Shown here: positions 36,037-47,789 of the stretch, piece by piece | Position numbering within the stretch: the first letter of the stretch is position 1 | How the letters are laid out: the number at the start of each line of letters is the position of its first letter | Source of the DNA: Sternotherus odoratus | Taxonomy: Eukaryota > Chordata > Testudines > Kinosternidae | Length of the DNA: 64,000 bases | Assembly: GCA_032164245.1 (NCBI GenBank) | Contig: JAVMKO010000022.1 | Location: 10,167,845-10,231,844, forward strand | Direction of reading: 5' to 3' | Notes under the pieces: generated by a model | What the model was told of the DNA's origin: nothing | Seen by the model: only the letters and a program-made list of their open reading frames with translations | Database searches by the model: none | Program-made: the position numbers and the translations under genes

Positions 36037-36304
36037 TCTATTGGGTAACTGATCACATAAGGGATCAATTACATGATGAAAGTGACAGAATTGTAAGAGG
36101 TCCTGTCCATCTGGTTATAATCCCCTTTCCCAGCAGGGTTTGCTGTGTACCGCTATGCGCCGGCCTTCCTCTCGTGCTTTTCTGTTGTTTTCTCCTTTTT
36201 TTTCTTTCTTACTTATCCCAATTGCTCTGTTTTCCTGCTTCTCCCCTTAGCAGTCTCAATCGCTTAGAACGGGACCTGCCGGAGGACAGTCCTGCAAGCC
36301 CAAC

Positions 36305-36420
36305 GCCAGTTATTATAGTTTATACCAAGAGGGCACTCAGCCTAGTACAATACCCAAACCAAAGACAGCTTCTGCCCCAGGAGAGTTTACAGGTTCAAGG
36401 ACAGACACACAGGGGATGTT
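36305..36420 (-). repeat. SINE tail fragment
   Basis: AGTTATTATAGTTTATACCA, CACTCAGCCTAGTACAATAC and TCTGCCCCAGGAGAGTTTAC match the reversed SINE tail. Confidence 0.5.
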
Positions 36421-36589
36421 GTAGCACCTGAGAACAGGAAGTTTAGATCTGGGAGGGGCATTTATTTGGCTTTCCCTCGCTAGTTATAAGTTATGTGTGA
36501 TGAAGAGCAAAGATGAGGTCAATGCAGCAGCAGCTCTAAGCTCAGGGCAGCATCTCAGCATTTGAGGGGGAAAAAGGAGGCTCCTCTCT

Positions 36590-36690
36590 TAGAGAGGCAG
36601 CATGGCCCAGTGGAAAGGGCCACAGAGAAGAACACAGGAAACCTAGGGTCTATTTCCAGCTCTCCCACTGATCTTGAGTGTCACGGGTCA
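36590..36690 (+). repeat. SINE head fragment
   Basis: AGAGGCAGCATGGCCCAGTG, then AGGAAACCTAGGGTCTATTT (B-box-like) and CCAGCTCTCCCACTGATCTT. Only the tRNA-like head is preserved. Confidence 0.55.
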
Positions 36691-36774
36691 TCAGCCTTTG
36701 AATGCCAAACATCCAAGCCATCAGGTAGCAAATACCATAGCACTGCATGCTAGTGATTATATAATGAGTAAGAG

Positions 36775-36980
36775 GGAGCATGATGCAGTAGTCAGAGTGT
36801 GGAAATGGGAATCAAGTGTCCGGCTGTGTGACCTTGGATAAATCACTTCAACTGTTTGTGCCTCAGTTTCTCCATCTTTAAAATGGGGATAATGCTGGGA
36901 AGGTTTTGGAGGGTTGATTAATCAATGATTGCAGAGCACTTTGACATCCTCGGGTGAAAGATGCTCTAGAAGTGCACCCT
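36775..36980 (+). repeat. MIR-type SINE
   Basis: GAGGGAGCATGATGCAGTAG, TGTGTGACCTTGGATAAATC and TGCCTCAGTTTCTCCATCTT (36860-36879), then AAAATGGGGATAATGCTGGG. It follows the SINE head at 36590 in the same orientation. Confidence 0.65.
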
Positions 36981-38319
36981 ACCACTAAAGAAAGGGGAGC
37001 AAACAGCATTTCTAACAAGCGAAGATTCCAGTGGGTTTTTGCAAATGAGTCCCCAGCTGCAGAACCCAGAGATTAATACAAAGTATATGCCCGCTGAACC
37101 GAAAAATAGCCACACTGCTTCACACCAAATCGAAATGCAACCTCAGCGCTTCCACCCCCACAGGTCCCAGCAATCAAAGGCCTGAAGGTAGAAAGTGTCT
37201 GTTTGCTTTGGCTGTCTGCACTGCACAAATAAAGGGCTATTCTGAATACACCCATCCACAAGGGTGTGGGGCTTTATTTTTGCTGGCAACAGATCCCTTC
37301 TTAGAATCAATGCCTGCCCCCACCTGTCCTCCGAAAATGCCATTTATTCCTCCCCCTGCCAAAACATCACCTAATGTGATGTGCATCATACGCCAGCCTC
37401 TGTCTGACAGATCGTGTTGCATGAAGCATGGTTACTGCAGACAGTACACCGCAACATGACTCAGCCTGTGTGTAAGTGGGCAGAATATGCCCTGTGATAT
37501 ACTAATGGGGATCTCCTAACCTGATCTTGCCTGTTCTGGCTGCCTCTAATCTAATGAGTCATGTCCTGACCTGATCCATCATACCCTAGAATGTCCATGA
37601 TCTAGCATGCCCTATAACATTCTAACTCTGCATGTCCAGACCTGATGCCCTATCAAACATGCTGTACTAACATGTTCCAACACGCCCATTTCCCAGTTTG
37701 AGACATCAGCTGAGTTGTTTAAAGCTTGTTCTCTCTGGGTGACAATAAGTGTAGGTGGGCTGGACAGCTTATTCCATTCCTTCTCCTATTTAAAATCACC
37801 CTGAATATTTTTGTTGGCTTCTACCCAACCTAGAGGAGAAGCGAGCTTGTGGCAAGGCTGGTACAAGGAGGGTGTTCTCTCCACTAGTCAGAAGACCCGC
37901 TCTGTTGGGGAAGATTTATTTCTGACAGCAAATCCCTTCCTCTTCCTTTTGTATTTTCAAATTCTCTTCTTTGGGTCTGTCTCTGAATAGCTGCAGTTCA
38001 GGACCCAGTCAAAAAAAGAAGTAAACAAGGCTCCCTGCACAGCTGGGAACGTGTAGGTACATGCTCATGTTTCCTCGTGTGCTTATATCGGCATGTACAT
38101 ATGCATGAGAGAGAGAGGTGTGTGTCACCGGCAGGGATGGGAGGGCAAGAGATTGGATGTGCCAGGGATTCCACAGAAAACAGTGTGTGTTTGCCAGTCA
38201 TTTGTAAAGGAAAAACAATCTGTGAACGAACAGTTGAACGACTGACATCGGTATTAGTCAGTCAACTGGGTGGGAGGGACTCAGGTACTACGTTGATGGA
38301 GGCCATACAAGTATCTAGC

Positions 38320-38590
38320 CAGATAGATCTTTATTTCCCCATCTCTGCTGTTAATAATAAATACTTTCAATATCAGCAGCACCTTCAACCGGAGGATTTC
38401 AATGCACTTTTCAAACATTAATAAATTAAACTTCAAATGGGTAGAAAGTTAACCCTGTTTTACAGGTAGATAAACAGAGGACTGGAGCGCGTGAGTTACT
38501 AGCATGTGTGTGGTAGAGTTAAGAATAGAACCCAAGCACTTTGAACGCCGGTCACCTACTCTAACCACTAGGTCAGTGCTTCGTCTCAGA
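38320..38590 (-). repeat. MIR-type SINE
   Basis: AATAATAAATACTTTCAATA at the tail side, AACCCTGTTTTACAGGTAGA in the core and AGAATAGAACCCAAGCACTT, then CTAACCACTAGGTCAGTGCT, in the head. Near full length. Confidence 0.6.
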
Positions 38591-41399
38591 TAAAACTTCA
38601 ACAAAACTTTCTTCACAAGCACACTGGGTCAAATTCAAGCTAATCCCACTGAAGATTTTCCCTGTTGGAACAGGAGGAAATTGGCCCTTACTCTTTTGAA
38701 TAAGCAAGGTTGCCTATTTTCTGGCTCGACCAAAGCCTATTAATTAACAATGCTGTGAATGAATCAGTCAGCCCAGCTGCTCTGCTTTAGTTTAGTGCTT
38801 TCACTTTTTTATTTAATCGTTTGATATAATAGAAATAAACTTCTTCATTGTCGGAGGAGAAATGTTCCCAGCTTTAAAATAAAAACATCTCAGCTGTGCC
38901 TTAGTCTCTATTTGCCAGCTGGAGATGCCCTGGGACATAATATGGGTTTGTTGACATTGTTGCATATTAAATATTCCCAGGAACACGTTTTCTAGATGTC
39001 CCTAAAGGAGCGTTTGTACTCAGACAATAGAAAAGCCAAAGGGAGCCTCAGTCTTCGCAGGGCTGAGTTATTACAGTGCTGGGTGCCAACGTCAGCACAA
39101 AGAGGACTGGCATTAGCACAGGTTTCTTGGGCTCTCACCTCCAGGACATTTTTAAACAGCTGGGCTGGGTGTTCTGGGGATCAGGAATGGACTGCAAGGC
39201 CTACTGCCTCCGGGGCATCCTTTCAAACCTTAGCAGTGACCCAAGAGTTATTTCCACCTGCTGGCTTGTCTATGAAGAATGAACGGCTGGATTGTGGTCC
39301 CATTCCCGGGGTGCATATCAAAATCCACCACCATGTTTGCACCCACCAGAGATGCTAAGGATTCAATGGTGCTTGAACTGTCACCCGTAAGGTCCACCCC
39401 ACTGTATTCAGATGAAAAGGGCCTGTCTGTTGGGTACCCCTGAGTAGTGTGAGCCTGGAGGAGGGAATAGCACCCGGACATGATGTGCAGAGAGACGTCA
39501 GGCTGAATTCTCTGGCTTTGCTCGGCCTGTATATGTGAATTCTAGAGGTTCTCTAGCTGAGGCCCCTGTTCACTCTTGGGGTTGGTGTCTGTCCGTCTGC
39601 CACACCTTAGCCTCCTAAGCATAGACCACAACATCCATATCTGCCTGTGGGGGGAGAAACCTGAACCACTCCTTTGTCTTTCCAGAAGACTTGGGAGGGA
39701 CGGGACACCAACAGTGACACTGCATACAGGGCAAATTGGGAACCTTCTCTTCCCAAAGATAAGGCATGAGGGTAGTAAGGCCAATGTATTCTTAAGTCAC
39801 AGCCATCTCCAGAGGCTGCGTACAAGCTGGGTTTAGACCCAGAGTGGTAACTGTCTCGGGATGAGGAGGAAGGCACCAACAGGAAGCCCTGGCCACCATG
39901 ATGTACATAGTACTCAGCATCCCCCTCTTGAGTCAAAGCTCCCAAGGTACATGGCTGTGAATACCCAGCAGCTGCTTCAGTCTTCCCAGTCCCAGGCAAT
40001 TTGTCTGTCCAGTTCTTACACCGAAACACTCAACTACTCAACTCACTGGAACAGCAGGTCAGGGCTGGCCAGGGATGGGCCCAGAGGGGTGACTCAGTAG
40101 AACCTGACTAGCTAAGGGCCTGACAGCCGCACCACAGAGTGCAAAAACCAGGCAAGAAACAAACACAATTCCCATGAGATTCACAGTCCACTCGATACCC
40201 GTCTCATGCAGGGACACCAGTGTAAGAGAGGCAGATATCAAACGCCCTAGGGGGTGGCGAATGCAGGCTATTTATGCTTTGACCACTTCCTCTTCACTAT
40301 CACCACTGGCCAACCCAGTGAATAATCACCTGGACTGGGCTGGGCAGGATCACAGGCGCAGCTAATCTGTGATCTGATCTGTGCAGGTCTCCTGTATGTC
40401 TGTCCCCTTGACATTCCCCGTGAGGATCCCAGCATGGTCAGGGCTGGTCTAGTCCAGCAATGTGATGTGCAATGCAGCTGTTTGGCCTACATTTCTCCCC
40501 TTCCCCCCCCCCCTCCCTGTCCCACTCCCTCCCATCCATGAAAGAGGGCAAGGGGTGGGGGAGGAATAACTCAGTAAACACAGCACTCCCCGGGGGAGGC
40601 GAGGTGCTGAGGTCATCCATCATGGGCAGCCCCCCAAAGCCACAATCACTGCAGGAAAGAGACTGAGATAGGATCAGAGAGCTGCTTTCCCTGCTATCGG
40701 GGGCTGGCACAGCGTGGGACGTGCCCGGACTACTCCCTCTCCCACGGAGGGCTATCTGGGGTAGGGTACAGGGCGGGGGGCAGGGGGTTGCCATTAGGTT
40801 GTTCAGCTTTGACAGATTCCTCCGAATAGGGAATCGGCATGCAAATCCCCCCGGCTAGAGATGCAAGTTCTGCCCTGACCTGTGTAATGAACAAACAAAG
40901 AGAGGCCACTTTTCTCCCAAGCTCCCCCCAGCCCCCTGAGAGACAAAAGGTGCAAGCTTAGCGTTGCCTGAAAGGAGACAAAACACAACCTCCCCCTCCA
41001 CGTCTCCCCCCACCCCTCGCATCGTCCCCCACTAGACAGATGGCAACAGTTGCCCCCAAACACCGGTTGCGTGTCACAGCAAACGAGCCCCTTTTATCCC
41101 ACAACAGGTCGTAAATGAGAATGCCGCAGACAGGCCCCGGAGGAGGGCTTGGGGGGTGGGGAGGGAATTGTGTTGTCAGGGCTCTGAGAGGGAGACAAAA
41201 AAGCAACAGAGTCGCTCCCATGGGAGCCCATCTGTCGGTCTTTTAGGACTCCCTTAACCAGGCGCTTGTGGTGTTTGGAGGGTGACAGGCTTGCGAACAC
41301 AAACGTTCTATGGAGAACACCCTGGGCCTACCCAAGTGTTTCTTTTCCATGGACCTCAAATACTCACTTTACATTACTTTAAATACTATTTTTTGATGG

Positions 41400-41570
41400 C
41401 AATAGGAGGATTATTGTTTATTACGTGTATTACGGTGGCATCAAGAGATCCCAGCTGAGATCAGGGCCCCACTGAGCAAGGTGCTGTACAGACACACAGG
41501 GAGAGACAGTCCCTGCCCCAAAGAACTTACAATCTACATAGGAAAAAGGGATGGGAAGGGAAAGAGACAG
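41400..41570 (-). repeat. SINE tail half
   Basis: ATCAGGGCCCCACTGAGCAA (41460-41479), GTGCTGTACAGACACACAGG and CCTGCCCCAAAGAACTTACA. Well preserved. Confidence 0.62.
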
Positions 41571-42298
41571 TCTCATATATGATGGGGCTGTGTGTCACCA
41601 ATCTCTGTGTACATTAAGCGCCTAGCTTGAGGCCCTCATCTCGGCTCAGTTATCTCAGTGTTTTTGTAGTATAGACAACAAAGTAAGAGACACTTTCTGC
41701 CCCAAAGAGCCCTCCTAGCCAGAGCAGGAAAGCTGCTCTCTGAGCCCTGCCCTAGCCCACCACTGTCATCGGCTCTTTGAGCGCGTCCCTCTGTTCGGAG
41801 GAGGAACGTCACTTACTGCCATTCGGCCTCCTTCACCCAGGCCGAGGCACGGAGTGACTCAAGGGAGAAGGACGCCTCCCGGCTCCATTGTTCTCTGTGG
41901 GAAGTGCCCGTGTTTCAGGAAGCGTAATGGAGACAGCCGCCTACTTTCTTCCAACCCGGGGACATTATTTAAAAAAATTAAAAACGGGGAGGAAAAAACA
42001 AACAGGAGAGAGCTTGCACATCACAGAGCCTCCGACCACAGCGCGTGTTTTGTGCTCTCCACCCCGGGCGGCTGTGTGAAAGGAAGCCAGCAGACAATGA
42101 GCTGAAGGAAGGTGCTGTGTTGTTCAGTGGCTGGAAGGTTTTGCGGTTGTTCGTGGGGACTTTTTGTTAACATTTAAACAGCGCTTCAGTCTGCTCAGTT
42201 CTGATCTTGGAATTCTTCCAGCTAGACCAAGCCCAAGGAAAGAACCGAGACAGAACACAAAGCATTTACATTAGCATGCCAAAGAGAACGGGGTGCGT

Positions 42299-42332
42299 GG
42301 GTGTGTGTCTCTGGTGTGTGTGTGTGTGTACA
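42299..42332. repeat. (GT)n-rich microsatellite
   Basis: Interrupted GT repeats (GTGTGTGTCTCTGGTGTGTG...), followed by ACACATATGC. Confidence 0.85.
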
Positions 42333-42454
42333 CATATGCTTGTATCTGCATAAATATAGCTGACCCTCTTTAAGTCATATTTTCCACAGCTCAACTTTGC
42401 TCAGAGCAAGGTTTCTCTACAGCCAAAACTAAAAACTTGAAACAAATTAGTTAT

Positions 42455-42575
42455 TTTGCGTGACCCGGTAGCACCGAGCTGCCCTACTCATGGGCCAGGA
42501 CCGCACTGCACACAGGTGCTATACACACACACAACACAACATGACGGGTCCTGCCCCAAAGAGCTTACAATTGGG
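42455..42575 (-). repeat. SINE tail half
   Basis: CCCGGTAGCACCGAGCTGCC, AGGTGCTATACACACACACA and CCTGCCCCAAAGAGCTTACA (42551-42570). Confidence 0.55.
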
Positions 42576-43901
42576 GTTGGCCATTTGGCTTTGACCTACT
42601 CAAGCTCACTGTATGTACACACACTAGAGTAGACACCCAGCTGCTAGCTTACAAAATGGCACTGAATGGCAGATCACTTAGGGAGTGGGATGGTTGGGAG
42701 CCTGGGGCCAAGGGAGCCTTTATGACGACTGTAGAACTCACAGGATTTGTAAGAACAATAGACGTGGCCCTAAGCACCAAGTCAACACCTGGATCTCTCA
42801 ACATTCAAGCGAATGAGGGATTTGGTTGGGTCCATTGTAGACACAGGACCAGATGCAAAGTCTGGATCAAAGTCCAAGCTTGTCCCACCTGTGTTGAAAT
42901 TTGGTTCAGGACCCACCTCTATCAGTCATGGGAGTCTGGGGGGGGGGGGCGTCTATTTACATACTCTCAATGCTGAGTGTATTTGGTCCCATCAAGGAAA
43001 CTGGGGGAAGCCAGCACTATTTGTGTGCATGGTACAGGAACCACCTGGTGGTCTGTGAGGTTCAGGAGATCAGGCTAGTAGATTCCTTCTCTCCATGAAC
43101 TCTTTGACTACAACACAGTCCTTGACTGCCCTTGGCATTTGCCCTGATTTGAGTCACCTACTGCTGGAACTAGACAAAGCTGCTATATGCACCAGAACAG
43201 TCGACACCCCCATTTCCAGTCGGAGGAAGCTCTACCCGTGCAAACAGGGGCTTCGCCCACCCGCACTAGCGGCACAAGAATAGTGTACGCACTGAGATTG
43301 TGCGGCTGTGTGAGAGTCAATGCCTCCCTATCAGATTCCGGAATCTCTTCTCCAGGAGACAGACAGTGTGATTCATGCACTTTTGTGATCCTGGACTCTC
43401 CAGGTAAAACACCACCCACTCCCGTAAGCAAACGAGGCGCGCTGAGCCTGCACCAGGCTTCCTCTCCTCTCCGCCTCCGTGGCTCGGGGAGGCAGGTGTT
43501 GCAAGCTGGCTTCAGGCCACAGCTACGTCTCCCCAGATACAAGAGCTCACAGCTTCACCCACGCTGCTGCCTGATTGGCCTCTGCAGCGCCAAAATAGAG
43601 AGCTCCCTTCTCCACCCCCACCCCGCAACCCCAATCAGAAAACAAAGACAGTGCAGGAAACACCTGGGGGCTGAGTGCCTTCTCCGGGAAACAGCCCGGC
43701 TAGGGCAAAAGGCCCTGAAGCTCTTATTAGTTTCACTTCTGTCCCCGACCAGCTGCTGGAGGGGAAAAAAACAGAACAAAACAGCTGAGGCCTTCACCAG
43801 CAGCCTGCCTGGGAGGGTTAAACCCTCAACAACAACAGTGAAACATTCCCAGCCCAAACAGTGCTTCCTAGGGCCAGAAGCCCACTATGCGCCCAAACGG
43901 A

Positions 43902-43929
43902 ACACACACACACACACACACACACACAC
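43902..43929. repeat. (AC)n microsatellite
   Basis: Fourteen AC units, between CCAAACGGA and GGCCAATACC. Confidence 0.93.
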
Positions 43930-44074
43930 GGCCAATACCTCTGTGATGGGGAAAAGCTTGTAACTGCACTACCTCCCGAAAGACCCAGATCTGCAACTCT
44001 TTCACTCCCTGCATTCATATCCCAGGAGGGTCCTAGTCAGTTCTTCAACTTTCCAAAGGAGCAGAGCAGTAGAG

Positions 44075-44300
44075 GAAAGATAGTCTTGTGTTTTAAAGCA
44101 CTGGACTGTGGACTTGAGAGATCTACATACAGTTCCTTGCTTTAGCACAAGCTCCCTAGGCGTGACCTTGGGCAAGTCACGTATGCCCATTTTACAGAAG
44201 GGGAATTGAGGTTGTTTCTCTTCCTCATGGGGGAATTTTTGAGACTAAACTAACTGACATTTTGTGATGCACTCAGATACTACGTATTGTGCATGTACAG
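44075..44300 (+). repeat. MIR-type SINE
   Basis: TTTTAAAGCACTGGACTGTG (44091-44110), GTGACCTTGGGCAAGTCACG and CATTTTACAGAAGGGGAATT, ending GATGCACTCAGATACTACG. Confidence 0.5.
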
Positions 44301-44433
44301 TTTGTTAGGGCGATGGGGTCCTGAATGCAGCTGCTAGGTACTACTGTAGTATAAACGAGTCCTGGGAGCCAGAGAATTAATCAATATTCATAAAATCTTA
44401 AAACTAGCATACAAAAGCACAAGGGTAAATTTA

Positions 44434-44454
44434 TTCTCTCTCTCTCTCTCTCTC
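44434..44454. repeat. (TC)n microsatellite
   Basis: About ten TC units, followed by ACACTGTGTGC. Confidence 0.92.
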
Positions 44455-45499
44455 ACACTGTGTGCTAGCTGCTGTCCTCCACACCAGAGGTGGCTGCACT
44501 TCAGCAGTGAAGTGATTCCTCCTTGGAGATCACACAGAGAGCTCCTCTATGTTTGAGCCCTGAGTTTGTCCTGAAGCCCTTAATCTTAGCCCCCTCACTG
44601 CTGAGCCGAGAGATGCCAGGGAATTAGCAGCATGTACCCAGCTAGCAAGAGTTATGAACTGGCCGTCCTCATTGGAGGAAGAAGTTTACAGCCAGGTTTA
44701 TAAGGCAAAGGGCTTAGCTCTCAGATATCCCTGCACAGGCGGGCATACACCCTTGTTTATGGAAAAATTCCTCCGTACAAGAAACAAAATAGACCCAGGG
44801 GGCGTTATTGTAGATTTACAGCAACCTTCACCCCAAAAAGCTTTGGTAAAAACGGAGTCCAGATTTCATCAGGGGAAAGATCGCCCTGATTAAACAGGGC
44901 TTTTCTTATTCACTTAAGATCTTTTATACAGCCTGCTTCAATCTGGCAGGGGAGGAGAGAGCTGGTTAACAAGCCCTGTTGGTGCCATTGTAAGAGGTGC
45001 AAAAAGCATTGTTCCAGCTGAGAGAGGCACAGCACAGCTCCTGCCAGCCTTTTCTTTGTCTCACCCGACAGAGCTATGGGGCCTGCATAGGCCATGTGGG
45101 TGCTTGTTCAAGCCTTGTCTCTAGCTACAAACCGCATCCAGCCACCCAGAAAAACAGGGAGACCCCACAATAGTTTGGTCTGGCACACTGCTATAGAATG
45201 GGCAAAATTCTCTTCTCAGATCACCTCCGTCCACCTTATGTCTGTCTTCCTAATCCCAAGGATCTCTCAATAGTGTCAATGAAAAAAAAAGAAAAATATT
45301 TATTCAATTAGAAAGGAACTCCACACCAAAGGAGGACATGCATTTAAAAACACCATTTCAGTTACCCCTTACTCACTGCTTTTCATCCACAGACCTAACA
45401 AAGGTGAGTTGTAGAGAGAGGTTAAGTCACTGAAATGAACCCAAGTTTCCTGACTCTCAATTCAGTGTCCTATTCCTGGGACATGAAAGAATTCTGTTA

Positions 45500-45715
45500 A
45501 TCAGGGAGACAGGTTTGGCCTAGTAGATATGGAAACCTGGGTTCAAATACCAGCTCTGCCCCTGATTTGCTTGGTGACCCTGGAAAAGTCACATCCCTTC
45601 TCCGTGCCTTGGTTTCCCCATCTGTAAAATGGGGGTAATTATATTGACCTCCTTTGTCAAGTGCTTTGAGATCTCCTGATGAAAAGCACTGTATAAGAGG
45701 TGGTATTACAATGGG
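45500..45715 (+). repeat. Near-complete MIR-type SINE
   Basis: GGTTTGGCCTAGTAGATATG (45512-45531), CTGGGTTCAAATACCAGCTC (B box), CCTTGGTTTCCCCATCTGTA, then GTGCTTTGAGATCTCCTGAT and a TATAAGAGGTGGTATTA tail. Confidence 0.72.
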
Positions 45716-46203
45716 ACTGAAATGCTAAGTGTCAAAAGACTATGGGGTACGTGAATGCATATATAGTTCATCTTGGCCCAAGTTCAGTTTCAATTGCTAA
45801 ACTCCATTAAAATATCCTTTAGATGGTCCCAATTTTATTCTACCTAAAGGAGAACTGCAAAGCGGATACAAATCTTTTAAGATTAATATAACGACTTATT
45901 AAAGGGCAAGTGTTCCCATGCGAAGTCAGGGCACTGTGGAAATATCATTCACTGCTTACTAACACTCTGCAGCATAAAGCTGTATTTTTATCTGGATTGC
46001 ACCATAAAAAGGAGTGAGTCACAGTGTCACCTGAAAACTCAGAACACAACCTTGTATAATGGGGATGATTGTACTTAGGTCATTACGAGGGCGGACAGCT
46101 CACTCTAAATAGAACCCTTGAACCTACATACTCCTAGGTAATCAGCAACTGAATAGGGCAGCCGTTCTTTTTTAAAACCCATTTCATAAGCAGTGGGCAA
46201 TTA

Positions 46204-46495
46204 AAGGTCTAGTCTACACTTAAAAATTACATCAACAGAGCGATGGCAGTGGGTGGGGTGGGGTGAAAACTTCACACCTCTGTACGCCCTACCTATGCCG
46301 ACCTAATCCACAGTATAAACACAGCTAGGTTGACTAAAGAATCCTTGATCTCTTTCCTTGACCTAACACCTGTCGCTCAGGAAGGGGGAAGCACTTACAG
46401 CAATGGAAAAACACCATTATAGTCTGGGCCTATGCTCCAGGGTTACAGCAGCAAAGCTGAGGCACAACAGTGCCTGTTGTGTAGATATTGCGTAA
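46204..46495 (+). mobile_element. MITE of the GTCTACACT family, copy A
   Basis: The left end is GGTCTAGTCTACACTTAAAA and the right end contains TGTTGTGTAGATATTGCG. Internal words CTATGCCGACCTAATCCACA (46291-46310) and CACAGCTAGGTTGAC also fit the element at 55560-55760. Degenerate, no coding. Confidence 0.55.
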
Positions 46496-46729
46496 GTGTT
46501 ATTTGAGGGGTGACTTTCAAGCGAAGCAGTGACTGTCACAGCACCGCGGCTGACCTAACTTTGCATCCATGATACAGAAGTTATCTCCTTAAAGAGGTAC
46601 TGAGGTGGTAAAAAGAAATGGGAAGAATCCACTTTATCTTCCCTTGGGGGAGCCTTAGTTATATGGATCTGAGGCAGGTACTATTGTGCATTGGTCCTTT
46701 GTCATTACCTTAGATTTTTAGGTCAGCAA

Positions 46730-46812
46730 CATCTTTTGATCTGTTTGTACAGCACCTAGCCCAATGGGGTGTGGGTTCATGACCTGTAGTCCTAGGTGTT
46801 ACCACAATACAA
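46730..46812 (+). repeat. SINE tail fragment
   Basis: TTTGTACAGCACCTAGCCCAATGG-type tail at 46744-46767, followed by ACCACAATACAATAA. Confidence 0.55.
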
Positions 46813-46834
46813 TAACAGGATCCCATTCAAAGTC

Positions 46835-46925
46835 CATCAATGTTATACTTCAGTGGGTTTGAGATCAAAGTCAATGGGAGTGTCTTCATTGATTTTAATG
46901 GGCTTCAGATTCCAGCCTGAAAAAG
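46835..46925. repeat. Dispersed AAAGTCAATGGGAGT-type repeat
   Basis: AAAGTCAATGGGAGTGTCTT and CATTGATTTTAATGGGCTTC form a short inverted theme also seen near 26020 and 32800. Class unknown. Confidence 0.4.
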
Positions 46926-47789
46926 GGGCAATTTTAACCATGCCACAAACAGCCTCTTCAACATTCCCGCTCGACTCTCCTCCCTAAATACCATATTTAC
47001 AGCTCCCCTCCGGCAGCCATCCTGGAGAATGAGGCACTGAAGAGCCACCTCTCAAAAGGACATTGAATTGACAGTATATATTGGAGAGAAGTCAGACCAA
47101 AGTAGCCTTAGGCCCTGAATCAACTCTAGCTGCCATTTTCATGACCACTGCAGATCCTTCAATGGACTGGAGTCACTGGATCAAAGGTTTTTCTAGCCAA
47201 TGATCTCTCTCTAGGACTTCTGTCAAGAAAGCATCTACTGCTTGTCCATGTGGAAGGATGACAGCAAGCTTTAGGGAAACTGGTTTATGGAACATTGTCT
47301 ACTTGGGATTGCCCAGGTGCTCTGTAGACACCATGTAGTTTGGGATCCTTCAAGCCATGCTAACAAGGGCCCTCAGATATTTCACACAGTGGCAGGGGAA
47401 CAGACCTAAAAGGACACCATCTCATTCTAGAATTCCAGATTTTTAACAACCTTAGTGGAAGCATCAAAACAGAGGTTCAGGAGTCCTACATGTTCTTTAT
47501 GATCCTGAAGGACAGCCAATTGACACCACAGTGCATCCTGGATAGGAACTGGTGTCCAATTCAAAACCTCACTGATATTGTTTCATGAACTTCAACCGGC
47601 TGTAGGTCAACCCTGGTTCTTTTCCCTGGGAGATTTTTTTTTTTAAGCTCATTGAAAGAGATCTGGCTCAAAACAGCTTCACACATGTTATGTCTGTGCA
47701 CAGTGTCGTTGCAAAAGGGCGTTATGGTCTAACCTAAACGTTGAGCTCCAACCAATCCACCAGCACAGATTAGTTTCTCAGCACATTGT

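Larger units (their letters stand above)
28481..47789. other. Convergent intergenic region between FMOD and BTG2
   Basis: About 19 kb with no supported gene. It holds MITE copies 4 and 5, around a dozen SINE fragments, a GTCTACACT MITE and several microsatellites. The 258-residue + frame at 43187-43963 runs through the AC microsatellite and has no recognised domain. The stretches 28490-32000, 37000-38300, 38990-41390 and 46990-47790 show no recognised repeat either. Confidence 0.6.

Noticed and set aside
43187..43963. 258-residue + strand open frame
   Set aside because: It runs through an AC microsatellite (His-Thr repeats) and has no domain. Opposite-strand frames are also open, so it is likely chance.
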